DNA from: Pandoraea norimbergensis
GTDB lineage: Bacteria; Pseudomonadota; Gammaproteobacteria; Burkholderiales; Burkholderiaceae
Assembly (NCBI RefSeq): GCF_001465545.3
Contig: NZ_CP013480.3
Span: 5,208,001-5,272,000, forward strand
Direction of reading: 5' to 3'
Length of the DNA stretch: 64,000 nt
How positions within the stretch are numbered: position 1 is the first letter of the stretch; every line of letters starts with the position of its first letter. The notes beneath the pieces were generated by a model that made no database searches, had not been told where the DNA came from, and worked only from the letters and a program-made list of their open reading frames with translations. Position numbers and translations under genes: made by a program. Below are positions 26,106 through 35,001 of the stretch, piece by piece.

Positions 26106-27631
26106 GTTTCGGATAGGGTATTGCTGCCGTTGCGCAGATAAGCGCGCATTTCGACGGGTTTCTCGGAATCGAGGCGGCGCATGCGCAGCATGACGCGATA
26201 GCCTCCCGTGACGTCATTGCGCTGCGTCTGTACTTCGAGGATCTTGCCGTTGGCGTCGGTCGTTACATTGCCTTCGACTTTGGCGTCGTCCGTCAGTTTC
26301 TTGAACGCCGGTCCTTCGAAATCGATGGCGAACAGCTGACTATCGTCTGGTTTTCCCCGGTAGCCATGTCCCCGGCGGCTTTGTGTCACCCACGCCATCG
26401 GCGGGCGCTTGTCGTTATCTTTCTGCCACGACAGCTTGTACTCGAACGCATAAGGCTGCTTGGGCTTGGGCGGCGCATCCGGCACCCAATAGGCGACGAT
26501 ATTATCGTTCGTTTCGTCGGGCGTCGGAATCTGCACCAGCTCCACGCGGCCCTGCCCCCACTTGCCCTTGGGCTCGACCCAGGCGCTCGGGCGCGACTCG
26601 TAGTGATCTTCCAGATCCTGGTAGCTGCTGAAGTCGCGATCACGCTGCAACAGACCGAAGCCGGCCGGATTCGACAGCGAGAACGACGAGACCAGCAAAC
26701 GCTTCGGATTGACCAGCGGACGCCAGATCCATTCGCCCGTGCCCGACTGGATCGACAGGCCATCGGAGTCATGCACTTCCGGGCGATAGTCCGGCGCAGG
26801 CGGTTGCTGGTTCTCGCCGAAGAAATACATGCTGGTCAGCGGTGCCAGACCCAGCTTGGTCACGTTCTCGCGCAGGAACAACTCGGCCTTCACATCCACG
26901 GTCGTATCAACGCCCGGGCGCAGAGTGAAGCGATACGCCCCCGTCGCACGCGGCGAATCGAGCAGCGCGAAGATCGTCAGGTCCTTAGCACCCGGTGCCG
27001 GACGCTGAATCCAGAACTCGGTGAAGCGCGGGAATTCCTCGCCGGAATTAAGCGCCGTGTCCAGCGCCAGTCCGCGCGCCGACAGGCCATATGTCTGGTT
27101 CTTGCCCAAGGCGCGGAAGTAGCTCGCGCCGAGGAAGACCATGACCTCGTCCTTGTACTTGGGGGTATTTACCGCGTAGTGAATGCGGAAGCCCGCGTAG
27201 CCCAATCCGCGCAATTGCTTCGGATCGACCTTCACCGTGCCGAAATCGAACTGATCGGGCGTGTAGCGCACTTCGCGCACGCTGTTACCGATGAGTTCAT
27301 TGATCTTGACCGGCCGGTCGTAATACGAGCCCTCGTGGAAGAACATCAGCTCGAACGGCAGCTTCTGCGCGCGCCACAGGGCCTTTTCGGGCTTGAAGCG
27401 GATGCCGCGATAGCGGTCGTACGTCAGGTTCTGGAGATCCTTGGGCAGGTTCTGATCGGTCGGCTTGTAGCGGCTGTTCGCGAGCGTTCGCGCCTGTTTG
27501 GCCACGTCGTCGAACGAGAAAGCGTGCGCCGCGCCCGATACCAGCGCGCAGACACTGAGCATGCCGGCAAGCGCCAGACGCAAGGCACGGTGGGAAATCA
27601 TGCGGGAAACCGTATTTGGCAGGAATTCCAT
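26078..27631 (-). CDS. opgG: Glucans biosynthesis protein OpgG (MdoG), periplasmic
   Basis: Periplasmic partner of OpgH needed to branch or release osmoregulated periplasmic glucans; about 507-517 residues. A signal peptide ([22 protein letters not shown]) precedes [14 protein letters not shown]. Matches to the E. coli protein run throughout: [27 protein letters not shown]-like [74 protein letters not shown] and [13 protein letters not shown] at 27631 or at 27601 (MISHRALRL) could be the start; the second puts the signal peptide at the terminus. Direct repeats lie upstream near 27804. Confidence 0.96.
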   Translation of the reverse strand: MEFLPNTVSRMISHRALRLALAGMLSVCALVSGAAHAFSFDDVAKQARTLANSRYKPTDQNLPKDLQNLTYDRYRGIRFKPEKALWRAQKLPFELMFFHEGSYYDRPVKINELIGNSVREVRYTPDQFDFGTVKVDPKQLRGLGYAGFRIHYAVNTPKYKDEVMVFLGASYFRALGKNQTYGLSARGLALDTALNSGEEFPRFTEFWIQRPAPGAKDLTIFALLDSPRATGAYRFTLRPGVDTTVDVKAELFLRENVTKLGLAPLTSMYFFGENQQPPAPDYRPEVHDSDGLSIQSGTGEWIWRPLVNPKRLLVSSFSLSNPAGFGLLQRDRDFSSYQDLEDHYESRPSAWVEPKGKWGQGRVELVQIPTPDETNDNIVAYWVPDAPPKPKQPYAFEYKLSWQKDNDKRPPMAWVTQSRRGHGYRGKPDDSQLFAIDFEGPAFKKLTDDAKVEGNVTTDANGKILEVQTQRNDVTGGYRVMLRMRRLDSEKPVEMRAYLRNGSNTLSETWSYLLPPE

Positions 27632-27951
27632 CGGCAGTGGGGGTAGCGTGTAACGCGCGTACTGACCGTAGCCAGCGTGCGCTGAACGCGCAATTTTACC
27701 CGTTCATTTGCCGATTGACCAAAGCTGCACCGGCAAAACCTTCGAAGCGGGCACTCACATTACCCCAATCGTCCGCGCCGTCGCCGATTCAGCGGGGTCA
27801 CTAATTTGTGACCATTTGTGACTTATATGAAAAACGGGCCGATTTTTACAGTTTATGTACGGTTTTCGTCGCTTCTTTGGCGCTTTCTTCGCCCCCGCGT
27901 CGGTGCCACCGATGCGATATCCACGCACCGGCGACGACGTCCCTGCGCTCG
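27632..27951. other. Intergenic region between opgG and a LysE gene, with direct repeats
   Basis: It holds the opgGH promoter, since the LysE gene ends at its right edge. ATTTGTGAC occurs twice (27804-27812 and 27814-27822), one helical turn apart. An inverted relative (GGTCAC) lies just upstream. A candidate regulator site; no gene is seen. Confidence 0.5.
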
Positions 27952-28584
27952 TCACCGATTGGCCAACGCGAGCAATCCCCCCAGCGCCATCAACGCGCCG
28001 CCGATCGTGCGGCGAACGGCGTGCTGACGGCGAACCATGGCCGCACGCATCCACCCGGCGGAGAAGCCCAGCGCCACAAGGCTGAACCAGGCCCAATGCG
28101 CGAGCGACATGAACGCTCCGTAGGCCAGCCCCACTTTCCAGCCCGTGCCGGCGTGCACCACCTGCGTGAACGTGCTGACGACAAACAGGGTCGTCTTCGG
28201 ATTCAACGTATTGGTGAAAAAACCGGTCCGGAAGGCGCGCCAATGAGAGTGCGCCTCCTGCGCTGTCCCGCCTGGCTTGCTTTCTTGCGTGGCATCCGCC
28301 ACTGGCGAGCGATCTCGCAGGGTGCGCCAGCCGATATAGATCAGATAGCCCGCCCCGACCCATTTGACGGCGGAGAACAGCCACGGCAGCCGCGTCATCA
28401 GCAGGCCAACGCCCACCAGCGTGTAGAAGACATGCACCTGCACGCCCGCTGCAATACCGAGTGCCGCCCATAACCCGGCACGGCGGCCATGCTGCCAGCT
28501 CGCGCGCGTGACCATGGCGAAATCGGCGCCCGGGCTGATCACGGCCAGTACTGTGATTGTCATGACGGCCAACAACTCTTGCAT
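27952..28584 (-). CDS. LysE-family exporter
   Basis: Inner-membrane exporter of 210 residues, six hydrophobic segments. ELLAVMTITVLAVISPGADFAMVTRASWQHGRRAGLWAALGIAAGVQVHVFYTLVGVGLL is a standard RhtB/LysE N-terminus (SPGADF). WVGAGYLIYIGWRTLRD and GFFTNTLNPKTTLFVVSTFTQVV are also diagnostic. It is divergent from a LysR gene (28722), with 137 bases between start codons that contain inverted and direct repeats, the usual exporter/LysR arrangement (as in lysE-lysG). It probably exports an amino acid or related metabolite sensed by that LysR. Confidence 0.9.
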   Translation of the reverse strand: MQELLAVMTITVLAVISPGADFAMVTRASWQHGRRAGLWAALGIAAGVQVHVFYTLVGVGLLMTRLPWLFSAVKWVGAGYLIYIGWRTLRDRSPVADATQESKPGGTAQEAHSHWRAFRTGFFTNTLNPKTTLFVVSTFTQVVHAGTGWKVGLAYGAFMSLAHWAWFSLVALGFSAGWMRAAMVRRQHAVRRTIGGALMALGGLLALANR

Positions 28585-28688
28585 GATGAGAACTCACGGA
28601 TCTGGGTCGGAGACCGCCCCCACGGCGATGCCATCGAAGCCCAGCAAATGAAATTCTGCCGAACATCAGGTGCCTTGAAAAACGATCC

Positions 28689-28721
28689 TTTCTCACGTCG
28701 ATACGTGATAATTTCTCACGT
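28689..28721. promoter_or_regulatory. Candidate LysR operator in the lysE/lysR divergent region
   Basis: TCACGT-CGAT-ACGTGA (28693-28708) is a perfect inverted repeat. TTTCTCACGT also occurs twice (28689-28698 and 28712-28721), the second copy ending at the base before the LysR ATG. Placement suggests autoregulation of the LysR gene and control of the divergent exporter. Confidence 0.6.
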
Positions 28722-29651
28722 ATGGACCGTCCCCTGCCCCTGCATGCGCTGCAAGTCTTCGACGTCGCCGCCACCGAGTTGAGCTTTGCCCGGGCGGCGC
28801 AGCGGCTGTTTGTGACGCACGGCGCGGTCAGCCGTCAGATACGTACGCTCGAAGATGCGCTCGGCCTGCCGCTGTTCGAACGCCGCAACCGGGCGGTCTT
28901 TCTCACGCCTGTGGGAGAGCGTCTGCATGCCACAACGCGGCAGATGTTCGAACAACTGGCACAGACAGTGGCGAACCTGCGGCCAGTGGCCGCCTCGCGC
29001 ACGTTAGTGGTCTCGTGCGAACCGACATTGGCCATGCGCTGGCTGATTCCGCGTCTTGGCGCATTTGCGCAAGCGCATCCCGACATCGCGCTGCATCTGC
29101 ATTCGGCAGGTGGACCGATTGATCTGGCGAGCGCGGGCGTGGACGTCGCTATCCGCCGCAATGATTTCTTCTGGGGACATTCGCTCGTGGCCGAGCCGCT
29201 CGCCGACGAGTGGATCGGCCCGGTTGGCCTGCCAGCCACCTTCGAGGCGGCACACCCGGCACCGTTGCACACGCGCACCCGGCCACAGGCATGGCACGAC
29301 TGGCAGCGGGCGATGAAAGCCGAAGGCCATGCGCCGGCATCCGGGCGCTATGGCGCGCGGGCGTCCGGCAGCCCGATACCGCCCTTCGAGCACTTCTATC
29401 TGAGTTTGCAGGCGGCAGGCGCAGGCTTGGGCGCGGCCATCGGTTCGGTGTACATGGTGAGCGACGAATTGCGCGCCGGACGCCTCACCGCACCGCACGG
29501 CTTCGTGCGCGATGGCTCGGCCTACGTAGCCCTCGCCCGCGAACCGTTCGATGCGAATCCCGCGACACAAGCCTTGTTGACGTGGTTGCGAAGCGCCATG
29601 GCCGAGTCCGCCTCAGTGTGGATTAAATCCGTGTGGATTAAAACCGTGTGA
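28722..29651 (+). CDS. LysR-family regulator, GcvA-like
   Basis: Regulator of 309 residues. The HTH region MDRPLPLHALQVFDVAATELSFARAAQRLFVTHGAVSRQIRTLEDALGLPLFERRNRAVFLTPVGERL is of the GcvA/AmpR-like type. The effector domain includes TLVVSCEPTLAMRWLIPRLGAFAQAHPDIALHLHSAGGPIDLASAGVDVAIRRNDF. The ATG at 28722 starts right at the conserved domain. The C-terminal residues SVWIKSVWIKTV are encoded by a 15-bp tandem repeat that continues past the stop codon, so the tail is probably recent and non-essential. It is divergent from the LysE exporter gene at 28584, its likely target. Confidence 0.92.
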   Translation: MDRPLPLHALQVFDVAATELSFARAAQRLFVTHGAVSRQIRTLEDALGLPLFERRNRAVFLTPVGERLHATTRQMFEQLAQTVANLRPVAASRTLVVSCEPTLAMRWLIPRLGAFAQAHPDIALHLHSAGGPIDLASAGVDVAIRRNDFFWGHSLVAEPLADEWIGPVGLPATFEAAHPAPLHTRTRPQAWHDWQRAMKAEGHAPASGRYGARASGSPIPPFEHFYLSLQAAGAGLGAAIGSVYMVSDELRAGRLTAPHGFVRDGSAYVALAREPFDANPATQALLTWLRSAMAESASVWIKSVWIKTV

Positions 29652-29687
29652 ATCAACGCCGTGCGCATCGAAGCAGCGTAGATCGAA
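29613..29687. repeat. Five degenerate 15-bp tandem repeats spanning the LysR stop codon
   Basis: Units begin at 29613, 29628, 29643, 29658 and 29673. The first two are nearly identical (TCAGTGTGGATTAAA and TCCGTGTGGATTAAA), the third ACCGTGTGAATCAAC, and the last two more diverged. The stop TGA lies in the third unit. The array ends three bases before the stop of the convergent MATE gene. Confidence 0.8.
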
Positions 29688-29689
29688 GC

Positions 29690-31195
29690 TCACTCGCGCC
29701 GGTCGCGTTCGCTTTCACCATGACTCGCGGGTTTCGGCAGACCGCCGCCACCGACCGGCGGCACCGGCACGGGTGACGGCCCGGCTGCGGCACTGGCGGC
29801 GTCGGCAGACTGCGCGACCGCTGGCGGCGCGGCGCGCGGCAACATCCTCACGCCACGCCAGTTGCCCCACTTGTAGTAGATGAGCGCCATCACCAGCGAC
29901 ACCCCAAACCCCAGCGGGAAACTCCACCAGATCGCCTCGGCACCCCACGACTTCTGCAACTGCCACGCAAACGGCAGCCGGATCACCCATTGCGAGACGA
30001 ACAGGATCACCAGCGGCGCCGTGACCGCCCCTGTCGCGCGCACCACACCGAACAACACGATCGTCACGCCGAACAGCACGAACGACCACGCCACCACTGC
30101 GTTGATGTGCTGTGCTACCGAAATCGCGTAGCCATCGTCCGGTAGAAACGCGTTCATGAACTGACGGTTGAACAGCAAGATGGCCACCACCAGCGTGCCC
30201 GTCATCACGAAATTCAACCCGACGCCAACGCGCCCGATGCGCGAAACCCGGTCCCACAACCCCGCGCCGACGTTCTGCGCCGTCATCGACGACACACCGG
30301 CACCGATGGCCAGCGCCGGCATCTGCACATACGTCCACAACTGCGATGCCACGCCGTACGCCGCCGTCGTCTGCGAACCGTAGCCGTTGACGAAGCCCAT
30401 CATCACCATCGCCAACGACGAGATCACCACCATTTGCAGGCCCATCGGCAACCCCTTGACGACGATCAGCCGCAGCAGTCCGGGGTCGATGCGCAGATAC
30501 CGCCAGTCCTTGCGCGGCAGCCACAGCGGATCGCGCCGGCGGTAGAGCGTATAGAGCAGCGCCGCAAGGCTCACCGTCTGTGCGATAAGCGTGGCCCCGG
30601 CGGACCCCGCGATACCTAACGGCGGCACCGGCCCCCAGCCAAAGATCAGCAACCGGTTAAGCACCACGTCCAACCCGGCCGAGAGCAGCATGAAGCGGAA
30701 CGGCGTGCGTGCATCGCCCGCGCCGCGCAACGCCATCATCACGAAGTTGTAGAAGTACATCACCGGCAGCGCGACGAAGATGATGCGCAGATAGGCGACG
30801 GCAAACGCCCGGGCGTCACTCGGGGTGCCCAACGCGTTCAGCAGCTCCGGCGTGAAGATATAGCCGAACACCGCCACCGCGGTGGACATCAGCACGAAGA
30901 ACGTCGCACTCGTACCGACGATGCGCTGCGTGAGCACATGATTCTTCGCGCCGATCGACTGGCCGATGAGAATGGTGTTGGCCATGCTGATGCCGAACAC
31001 GACACCGAGCAGGAAGAACAGCAGGATGTTGGCGTTCGACGCCGCCGTGAGCGCCGATTCGCCCAGATAGTGCCCGATCCACATCGCGTTGATCGACGCG
31101 TTGAGCGACTGGAGCACATTGCTGCCGAGCACCGGCAGCGAGAACCAGAAGAGGGTTTTGCCGATCGGTCCGCGGGTGAGGTCTTGTTCGGCCAT
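29690..31195 (-). CDS. MATE-family efflux transporter
   Basis: Twelve-segment inner-membrane multidrug/toxic-compound exporter, 501 residues, driven by Na+ or H+ in this family. Markers are PIGKTLFWFSLPVLGSNVLQSLNASINAMWIGHYLGESALTAAS, SIGAKNHVLTQRIVGTS, MMALRGAGDARTPFRFMLLSAGLDVVLNRLLIF in the first half and MPALAIGAGVSSMTAQNVGAGLWDRVSRIG in the second. The C-terminus is a Pro/Ala/Gly-rich, charged cytoplasmic tail of about 45 residues. It starts seven bases after the stop of the hydrolase-like gene at 31203, so the two are probably co-transcribed. Substrate unknown. Confidence 0.93.
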   Translation of the reverse strand: MAEQDLTRGPIGKTLFWFSLPVLGSNVLQSLNASINAMWIGHYLGESALTAASNANILLFFLLGVVFGISMANTILIGQSIGAKNHVLTQRIVGTSATFFVLMSTAVAVFGYIFTPELLNALGTPSDARAFAVAYLRIIFVALPVMYFYNFVMMALRGAGDARTPFRFMLLSAGLDVVLNRLLIFGWGPVPPLGIAGSAGATLIAQTVSLAALLYTLYRRRDPLWLPRKDWRYLRIDPGLLRLIVVKGLPMGLQMVVISSLAMVMMGFVNGYGSQTTAAYGVASQLWTYVQMPALAIGAGVSSMTAQNVGAGLWDRVSRIGRVGVGLNFVMTGTLVVAILLFNRQFMNAFLPDDGYAISVAQHINAVVAWSFVLFGVTIVLFGVVRATGAVTAPLVILFVSQWVIRLPFAWQLQKSWGAEAIWWSFPLGFGVSLVMALIYYKWGNWRGVRMLPRAAPPAVAQSADAASAAAGPSPVPVPPVGGGGLPKPASHGESERDRRE

Positions 31196-31202
31196 GGGTG
31201 CC

Positions 31203-32261
31203 CTACTTCGTGTCGAGCTTCACGCCCGCCGCCGGTGTGGGTATCGCGCATCGGTGCGCGCGCAGGTTGTCGAGAAATCGCTCGATCAGCGGCAGGACCT
31301 TCGCCTCGATATCGGGATGCCCGTAGCCGAAGCCCGCAAAGTTGTAGTGCGTGGCACCGTCGACCACGGCAAGCCAGTGGCAGCCCGGCGGCAGATCGGC
31401 ATAGGGCGTGGTGCGCTCCTGCCACTTGCCGTCGAGCGGCGCGTCGCGCGTACCCGTGACCAGCAGCATGGGCTTGCGGATGTCATGCCATGCCCCGGCC
31501 GGAAAGATCGGCCCGGGCCCTTGCGGCGAGAGCACCACGTAGCCGTCGAAACGGTCGTCACTGTCCAGCCCGAGCTTGTTCTTGGCGCCGGCTTCGAACA
31601 TCACCGTCGCCGCGCCGGCCGCATGGCCGAAGAAAACGCTGGGGCCGGTGCGGCATTGCGAGCGTCCCCAGCGCAGTGCCGCACCCGTGTCTTCGAGACG
31701 GTCGTCATACACTTCGGGATCCGTAGGAAGCGCCAGCGAACCGTCGCGCATGCCGCCGCTTCGCACGCGATCGCGCAACGCGTCGCGGCCGTTGTCTTCC
31801 TTGTGCGCCATGGTGATGGCGAGCCAGCCGTATTGCGAAAGCGCGCGGCCAAGCCACGCCAGCGCGTCACGGTCATCGCCCGCACCGGGGCTCAGCACGG
31901 CGAGTCCGTTGCACGCCACGCTGGGACGAAACACATGCAACATGACATTCGCGCCGTCGCTGCGCAACACGCGCTGATCGGTGCCGGTGGCGGCCGACGA
32001 AGGCGTAGCGGTAGCGGTAGCGGAACTTGCGGCGGAAACTGAAGCGGCTGAGGAAGCGGCGGAAGGTGACGATGCCGCAGAAGGCGCAGAAGACGCGGAG
32101 GCCGCTTTCGGGAAAAGCTTGCCGACGATGGGGGTATCGGCGGCCGTGGCAGTCGTGGGAAACAGAACGGCGGTGCTCACTGCGCAGGTGGAGAACAAGG
32201 CGAGCGCGCCGAGCATTGTCCCGAGCGGTCGTCCCACTGTCCAGCGCGCCATTCCGAGCAT
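31203..32261 (-). CDS. Exported alpha/beta-hydrolase-like protein lacking the nucleophile serine
   Basis: Protein of 352 residues with a signal peptide (TMLGALALFSTCAVSTAVLFPTTATAAD), then about 45 residues made almost only of Ala and Ser, then a dienelactone-hydrolase/PAF-acetylhydrolase-like fold. LAVLSPGAGDDRDALAWLGRALSQYGWLAITMAHKEDNG fits the oxyanion-loop region. The nucleophile elbow GxSxG reads FFGHAAGAAT, with Ala where Ser should be (bases ~31600-31630 confirm this). The other triad candidates remain: Asp in TGTRDAPLDG and His in DGATHYNFAGFG. It may be a pseudo-enzyme, or use another nucleophile. It is upstream of, and apparently coupled to, the MATE gene. Confidence 0.8.
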   Translation of the reverse strand: MLGMARWTVGRPLGTMLGALALFSTCAVSTAVLFPTTATAADTPIVGKLFPKAASASSAPSAASSPSAASSAASVSAASSATATATPSSAATGTDQRVLRSDGANVMLHVFRPSVACNGLAVLSPGAGDDRDALAWLGRALSQYGWLAITMAHKEDNGRDALRDRVRSGGMRDGSLALPTDPEVYDDRLEDTGAALRWGRSQCRTGPSVFFGHAAGAATVMFEAGAKNKLGLDSDDRFDGYVVLSPQGPGPIFPAGAWHDIRKPMLLVTGTRDAPLDGKWQERTTPYADLPPGCHWLAVVDGATHYNFAGFGYGHPDIEAKVLPLIERFLDNLRAHRCAIPTPAAGVKLDTK

Positions 32262-32494
32262 CCGTTCTCCCCTGATTTCTGGAAGTGCAAAGTCAGGACA
32301 CCGGTCTCGCGCCGAAGTCCCGCTGCGGCATCACACGATGGGTCATCTTAGCGTGAATTGCCGTGGGGCTCGCATGATTTTTGCGTGTCGGATGCGTGTC
32401 TCGCGTGCGCAACGCGTGCGAAGCCTGACGCTTGCGGGTCGCATGACTTCGTGTGCCACCCCGTGCGGCAACGGGGCGCACAGGATGACCGGAA

Positions 32495-33772
32495 TCACGG
32501 TAGGGAGAATCGCCGGCCGAGCGCCGACGCATAACCTTCCGGATCGAAGCGCCAGGTCAGCGCAATCAGGGCGAGGTTCACGCCAACGAGGGCCACCCAC
32601 GCCGGGGTGAAACCACCGGTCAGCGCACGCACCGCGCCAGCGGCAAACGGGGCAAGCGCCGCAATGCAGAAGCCCACGCCTTGCATGAACGCCGCGAGCG
32701 CGGCCGCATGACGGGGGTGCGCATGATGATCGAGCGCGAGTACGAGACCGAGTGAGAACGTGCCGCCCAGTCCGAAACCGATGGCGCCGATCCATAGCCA
32801 CGGCGCCGCTTCGGGGGCGAACACCAGACCAACCAGCCCGGCGAGCGTCGCCACGAGCGCCAGCGTGAGCCACCGGCGTCGGTCGACGTTGCGCCGCGCC
32901 AGCCACGGTAATGCCAGCGCCGCGACAACCTGACAGGCCGTCAGCCCAGCGAGCAGCGCACCGCTTTGCGTCGCACTCATGCCCGCCTGCTGATAAAACG
33001 GCGGCAGCCACGCGACCATCGTCGTGTAGGTACAGTTGATCAGACCGAAATAGACCGCCAATGTCCACGCGCGACGGTTGCGCAGCAGATCGAGCATGGA
33101 AGGCTCACGCGTCGCGGCGCTCGTCACAGGCGTCACATTCACGCGCTTGCCAGGTTCACCATGTTTGCCCAGCAACTCGGCATGACGCGCCGCCAGCGCA
33201 TCCGAGACTTCAGCCCCTGTCACCGCCGGAACGCCGAGCGGCGCACGCCACCATGCCAGCGCGGCGGCGCCGACCACCGCGAGCCACATCCCCAGCCCGA
33301 CGCGCCAGTCGCCGGCCAGCGACGACGCCCACGGACTCGCCGCAGCGCCCAGCCCGCCGCCGCCCATGAGCGCCGCCGAATAAATGCCCATCATCGCAGT
33401 CATGCGCGCAGCGCTGTAGTTCGCTTTCACAACACCGGGGAGCAACGCCTGAATAATCGCGATGCCGATGCCCGACGCAAGCGCAGTCGCCAGCATGAGC
33501 ACCGTGTCGTCGGCGACGAATCGCACACCACACGCCAGCGCGAGCGCCACCAGTCCCAGCAGCACGCCGCGCCGTTCGCCCAGCCGCCGCGTCAGGCTAC
33601 TGGCGGCAAATGCGCCCGCGCCCATGGCGAGCACGGGCAACGAGGTGAGCAGCGCCGCCACCGGAAAACTCATCCCGGTGGCTTCCCGGATCTGCGGCAA
33701 CAGCGGGCTGATGGACGTGAGTGTCGGGCGCAGCGTCAGGCCGACCGCGACAATCGCAAGCCAAAGCGTCAT
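32495..33772 (-). CDS. CynX/NimT-family MFS transporter
   Basis: Major facilitator of 425 residues, 12 membrane segments. LWLAIVAVGLTLRPTLTSISPLLPQIREATGMSFPVAALLTSLPVLAMGAGAF, SLTRRLGERRGVLLGL, AIIQALLPGVVKANYSAARMTAMMGIYSAALMGGGGLGAA and LINCTYTTMVAWLPPFYQQAG are typical of the cyanate/nitroimidazole-transporter (CynX) group. Its ATG overlaps the stop of the amidohydrolase gene by four bases (33769-33772). It is the last gene of the DUF3311-symporter-amidohydrolase-MFS operon and may export a product or import a related compound. True cyanate transport is doubtful, since no cyanase gene is near. Confidence 0.9.
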   Translation of the reverse strand: MTLWLAIVAVGLTLRPTLTSISPLLPQIREATGMSFPVAALLTSLPVLAMGAGAFAASSLTRRLGERRGVLLGLVALALACGVRFVADDTVLMLATALASGIGIAIIQALLPGVVKANYSAARMTAMMGIYSAALMGGGGLGAAASPWASSLAGDWRVGLGMWLAVVGAAALAWWRAPLGVPAVTGAEVSDALAARHAELLGKHGEPGKRVNVTPVTSAATREPSMLDLLRNRRAWTLAVYFGLINCTYTTMVAWLPPFYQQAGMSATQSGALLAGLTACQVVAALALPWLARRNVDRRRWLTLALVATLAGLVGLVFAPEAAPWLWIGAIGFGLGGTFSLGLVLALDHHAHPRHAAALAAFMQGVGFCIAALAPFAAGAVRALTGGFTPAWVALVGVNLALIALTWRFDPEGYASALGRRFSLP

Positions 33773-34998
33773 ACCGCCACGCCCTCACGCACAACGACGC
33801 GTCCGTTCGCCACCACCCAGCGACGCGGCGCACGCGTGACGATGGCTTGTGCGGCATTCAAGGCATCCACCAGCACCAGATCGGCACGAGCGCCCACGTG
33901 CAAACCGTAGTCCTGAAAGCCGCACACCTGCGCGCCCTGATGCGTCACGCAGTCGAGTGCAATGTCGAGCTCGTCGTCGCGGCGCAGGTTGTAGCGCAGT
34001 CCGATCATCATGGCGCGCTCCAGCATGTCGGGCGAGCCATAGGGCGTCCACGTATCGCGAATGCCGTCGTTACCGCCCGCGAGCGGCACACCGGCACGGC
34101 GGCAAGCCATGAGCGGCGGCACCACGCGCGAGGGCGGCGCCGTCGTAATCAGCGACACACCGGCGTCGGCCAAGCGAGCGAGCAGCGACTCGGCACGCGC
34201 GGCGTCCAGTTCCCCCAGACAAAACGCGTGCGAGACGACGACCTTGCCTTGCATGCCGAGTGCCGCAATGCGCTCCAGCATCAGTTCGAACGAGAACACG
34301 CCCATCTCGCCCGGCTCGTGCAAATGAATGTCGACGGGGCAGCCATGCTTGTCGGCCAGCGCGAACATCGCGTCGAGCGACTTCGCCGGGTCGCGGTCGA
34401 TGGCGCACGGATCGAGCCAGCCCAGCACGTCGGCACCACGCGCGAGCGATTCGTCCAGCAATGCGACGGTGCCCTCGCGCTCGAGCACGCCCGATTGCGG
34501 GAACGCCACGATCTGCATGTCGAGCGTGTCGGCCAGCGTCTCGCGGGTGGCGAGCACGCCGTCGAGATGGCGCAGCCCGGCGTCGGTATCGATGTCGACG
34601 TGGGTGCGCAGACGCGTCGTGCCGGCCGCCAGAAACGCACGGCCGAGCGCGAGCGAGGCGGCACCGGCATCGTGCCCGCTGCTCGCGCGCCACGAGCGCT
34701 CGTTGTCGATGCGATCGATCAGGCGCGAACCGCATTCGTTCACGTACCACGGCATGCCCCACGCCGTCTTGTCCAGATGCGTATGTGCTTCCACCAGACC
34801 GGGCATCAGCAGCGCGCCCTGCGCATCGATCGACTCCACGCCGCTGGCGGCGGCGGGCGCATCGGGCAACGACGGCCAGATGGCGGCAATCGTCGCCCGG
34901 CCGTCGGCCGTGCGTTCGATGCGCACGGCGACGGGTGACCCGTCGAGTGCGCGGGCATTGCGAATTTCCAGCGGTTTCAGACTATCCAGTACTGTCAT
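33769..34998 (-). CDS. Cytosine-deaminase-like amidohydrolase
   Basis: Metal-dependent hydrolase of 409 residues in the CodA/AtzC-like amidohydrolase group. Metal and catalytic motifs are all present: MPGLVEAHTHLDKTAWG (HxH), CPVDIHLHEPGEMGVFSFE (His and the Glu proton shuttle), GKVVVSHAFCLGEL (His) and LAGGNDGIRDTWTPYGSPDMLERAMMIG (Asp). VTHQGAQVCGFQDYGLHVGARADLVLVDA is the usual C-terminal part. E. coli CodA deaminates cytosine, but relatives act on isopropylammelide, creatinine or other ring amides, so the substrate is open. The gene follows the symporter by only four bases and overlaps the MFS gene, tying it to uptake of its substrate. Confidence 0.9.
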   Translation of the reverse strand: MTVLDSLKPLEIRNARALDGSPVAVRIERTADGRATIAAIWPSLPDAPAAASGVESIDAQGALLMPGLVEAHTHLDKTAWGMPWYVNECGSRLIDRIDNERSWRASSGHDAGAASLALGRAFLAAGTTRLRTHVDIDTDAGLRHLDGVLATRETLADTLDMQIVAFPQSGVLEREGTVALLDESLARGADVLGWLDPCAIDRDPAKSLDAMFALADKHGCPVDIHLHEPGEMGVFSFELMLERIAALGMQGKVVVSHAFCLGELDAARAESLLARLADAGVSLITTAPPSRVVPPLMACRRAGVPLAGGNDGIRDTWTPYGSPDMLERAMMIGLRYNLRRDDELDIALDCVTHQGAQVCGFQDYGLHVGARADLVLVDALNAAQAIVTRAPRRWVVANGRVVVREGVAV

Positions 34999-35001
34999 GA
35001 A

